Below are positions 62,382-64,000 of a DNA stretch of 64,000 bases, in pieces. The DNA lies in the NCBI GenBank assembly GCA_946699065.1, contig CAMPDV010000290.1, positions 186,001-250,000 of the forward strand. The letters are read 5' to 3'. The position numbers were made by a program, and so were the translations under genes. The DNA comes from Loxodes magnus (lineage: Eukaryota; Ciliophora; Karyorelictea; Loxodida; Loxodidae). The notes below the pieces were generated by a model, which was not told where the DNA came from, made no database searches, and was given only the letters and a program-made list of their open reading frames with translations. Position 1 is the stretch's first letter. Every line of letters starts with the position of its first letter.

Positions 62382-63560
62382 ATGAGAAAAAATAGTCAAC
62401 AAAATATATAAAATTAAGAAAAAATTTATCAGTTTGAATGTAAATTTTGCTATGAAACGTATAATTTACACGATATAGTAACACTAACTTGTGGACATAG
62501 AATAGATAAGAATTGCTTAACAAATCATATTAAAACTATATATGACAAATGTCTTTACAATGAATCTGATTATGCTTGCTTAGAATGCTAAAAACCATTG
62601 GAAATGCCTATTCTTGCTAATCAAGAATCAGTTCATGAATTACTAAAAGCTTTCATGAAACCAGTAGAATGGGATAATCTTTGCATTTGGAGAATGAAGA
62701 AGATAAAAGGTATATAGTAATCTTTTATATTTAGGAAATGTCCAGGATGTAAAATATTTATAGACTTGAGAAATATTACTAAATTTTATAATTGTCCACA
62801 TTGCTATGGATAATGTTGCAAACTGTGTGAATAAAAATAGCACATAGGAGATTGTAAAAATATAGCAGCATAAAAGGTAATAAAAATTAAATTTTTAGGC
62901 TAAAGAAGAAGTTCTTAAATCAGGAATAGATATTAGATAATGTCCATTCTGTAATGATGATTTTTCAACACCTGTTAATTGTAAACATGTTACTTGTGTT
63001 AACTGTAGAAATGAATGATGCTGAATGTGCAAAGCACATTAATAAGTAAGTTAAATTAAATACAGCCTATTTCCGGTCATGGAAATCATTACCATGCTGA
63101 AGGATGTCTTTTTTACTCCGATTGAAAAGGTCAGGACAAATATTAGCCTAATTTATGCGCATAGTGTAAGATGACAGGATAAATGTGCTAAAAACCACCT
63201 AAAATAGATAGAGATTTATAAGAAAAAAACGAAAAGTTGCAAGATAAAGTTTAGAAAGTTATTAAAGGAATTTAAAATGAAACAACCAATGGAACCTAAA
63301 TTTTTATTAATGATCATTATTACACTCTTAGTACATAATTATAAATATGTTCTCTTTATTTTTTTATAAGTTAGAATATTGCGCTATTTCTAAAGTGCAC
63401 TTACTTAAAAATTAAATTAGGAGAACTTTAATTTATTAAAGAATTAATTTTCATTTCGATAGGATTGAAGTTTCCAAATTATATCATTTTATCTATATTT
63501 TTTATACTTTATTCTTTATAATTTTATTAAACCATTCCAATTCAAAATCTAACCTTATGA
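62382..63560 (+). CDS. RBR (RING-IBR-RING2) E3 ubiquitin ligase
   Basis: ATG 62382 to TGA 63558-63560. Removing two introns (22 and 20 nt) leaves exactly 379 codons. RING1: C-K-F-C ... T-C-G-H ... C-L-E-C. IBR: K-C-P-G-C-K ... N-C-P-H-C ... C-K-L-C ... H-x3-D-C. RING2: C-P-F-C ... V-N-C-K-H-V-T-C-V-N-C, then E-W-C-W-M-C-K-A-H with both Trp written TGA (63016-63024). The Cys in V-N-C-K-H is the expected catalytic residue that accepts ubiquitin. Between RING1 and IBR an alternative model with two more micro-introns (29 and 25 nt, together a multiple of three) reads E-N-E-E-D-K-R-K-C-P-G-C and would also keep the frame. The C-terminus has a Lys/Glu-rich helix and then a hydrophobic stretch, possibly a membrane anchor; this last part is the least certain. 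It stands alone at the window's right end. Confidence 0.8.
62877..62898 (+). other. 22-nt intron in the RBR gene
   Basis: GTAATA ... TTTTAG between the IBR and RING2 exons. It restores the frame A-A-Q-K / A-K-E-E-V-L. Confidence 0.75.
63046..63065 (+). other. 20-nt intron in the RBR gene
   Basis: GTAAGT ... TACAG inside RING2. It restores H-Q-Q / P-I-S-G-H-G, reaching the last zinc ligands H and C. Confidence 0.75.
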
Positions 63561-64000
63561 TTTAGAGCTTTATCTAATTACTTTTTTAAATAAAGCTAAG
63601 AAAAATAAAATATAACATGATATAAATTTTAAATAAGCACCTAGAACACAAAATCTTATAATCATATATACTTTTATTAGTCTAATTTTGAAGAAAGGAA
63701 CAGCTTATTTGAATGCATTGAAGTATGAAAATATAAATAGACCATTATGAATTAAATTTCCTTTAATTAAGTATCTTATAAACAAAGTTGAACGGAACAC
63801 TTTGGTTTATAATAAATAGAAAACACTCAATGAAGCAACAATTCTTAAAATCTGTCTCTAAAGTTTTATCCTTATGACAATTATAATCTTAATGTGATTA
63901 TAAATTTATAAGCATACCAAAAATTAAAGCTTATATTTAAGAAACTTTAAGGTATAAAACAAAAGAGAGCAAAATGTGCTTGCTATTAATAAGTCAAACT
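63561..64000. other. A+T-rich end of window, no gene seen
   Basis: Nothing supported. Confidence 0.4.

Overview
The window is about 80% A+T and is best read as genomic DNA of a ciliate with a reassigned genetic code. In every convincing gene, in-frame TAA and TAG fall where glutamine fits. In-frame TGA falls where tryptophan is expected: the conserved W column of MORN repeats, the W-C-W of an RBR ubiquitin ligase RING2, and the variable positions of zinc knuckles. TGA is also the only plausible terminator at gene ends. This matches the karyorelict code (NCBI table 27: TAA/TAG = Gln, TGA = Trp or stop), so a Loxodes-like karyorelict is the most likely source; a Condylostoma-type code is a less likely alternative. 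Introns, where visible, are tiny (19-35 nt, GT...AG). A standard-code ORF search sees almost none of the genes, and most of its short ORFs are shadows.

Layout. 1-9.6 kb: edge of a Cys-rich membrane-protein gene, the C-terminal end of a non-LTR reverse transcriptase (minus strand), then several copies of short retroelements that encode a coiled-coil/zinc-knuckle (Gag-like) protein. One of these (6953-8737) sits between 18-bp target-site duplications, apparently inside an older gene, and itself carries a second element inserted in the opposite direction. 9.7-15.2 kb: a 1,840-residue VLIG/GBP-type GTPase fused to a Cys/His-rich region and a VWA domain. 17.0-19.0 kb: protein kinase with a Kelch-like tail. 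19.5-25.1 kb: two unknown proteins and further degenerate zinc-knuckle elements. 25.3-29.9 kb: a large Cys-rich (furin-like repeat) transmembrane protein. 35.5-39.3 kb: a receptor with a periplasmic-binding/ANF-type ectodomain, many membrane segments and an EF-hand loop. 45.1-46.5 kb: a MORN-repeat protein. 47.3-48.3 kb: an uninterrupted copy of the zinc-knuckle element with its own duplications. 48.4-54.9 kb: the most striking gene, one 2,178-residue reading frame that joins a leishmanolysin-type protease, a Cys-rich and REJ/GAIN-like stalk with a GPS motif, several membrane segments, a Cys-rich linker and a C-terminal mono-ADP-ribosyltransferase-like domain. 57.4-57.9 kb: a two-copy structured island and a degenerate tandem repeat. 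59.4 kb: tRNA-Glu(UUC). 62.4-63.6 kb: an RBR E3 ligase with micro-introns.

Four of the large genes suggest environmental sensing or surface functions (protease/ADP-ribosyltransferase receptor, binding-protein receptor, Cys-rich membrane proteins, VLIG/VWA GTPase). I see no operon-like coupling; genes are separated by long A+T-rich spacers (up to about 5.8 kb) in which I can support no gene.

Limits. All translations were made by eye. Because TAA and TAG are sense codons, open frames are cheap in this genome, so I rely on motifs, repeat columns and exact frame arithmetic rather than on frame length. Several genes contain single-base frameshifts, some at homopolymers, which may be assembly errors.
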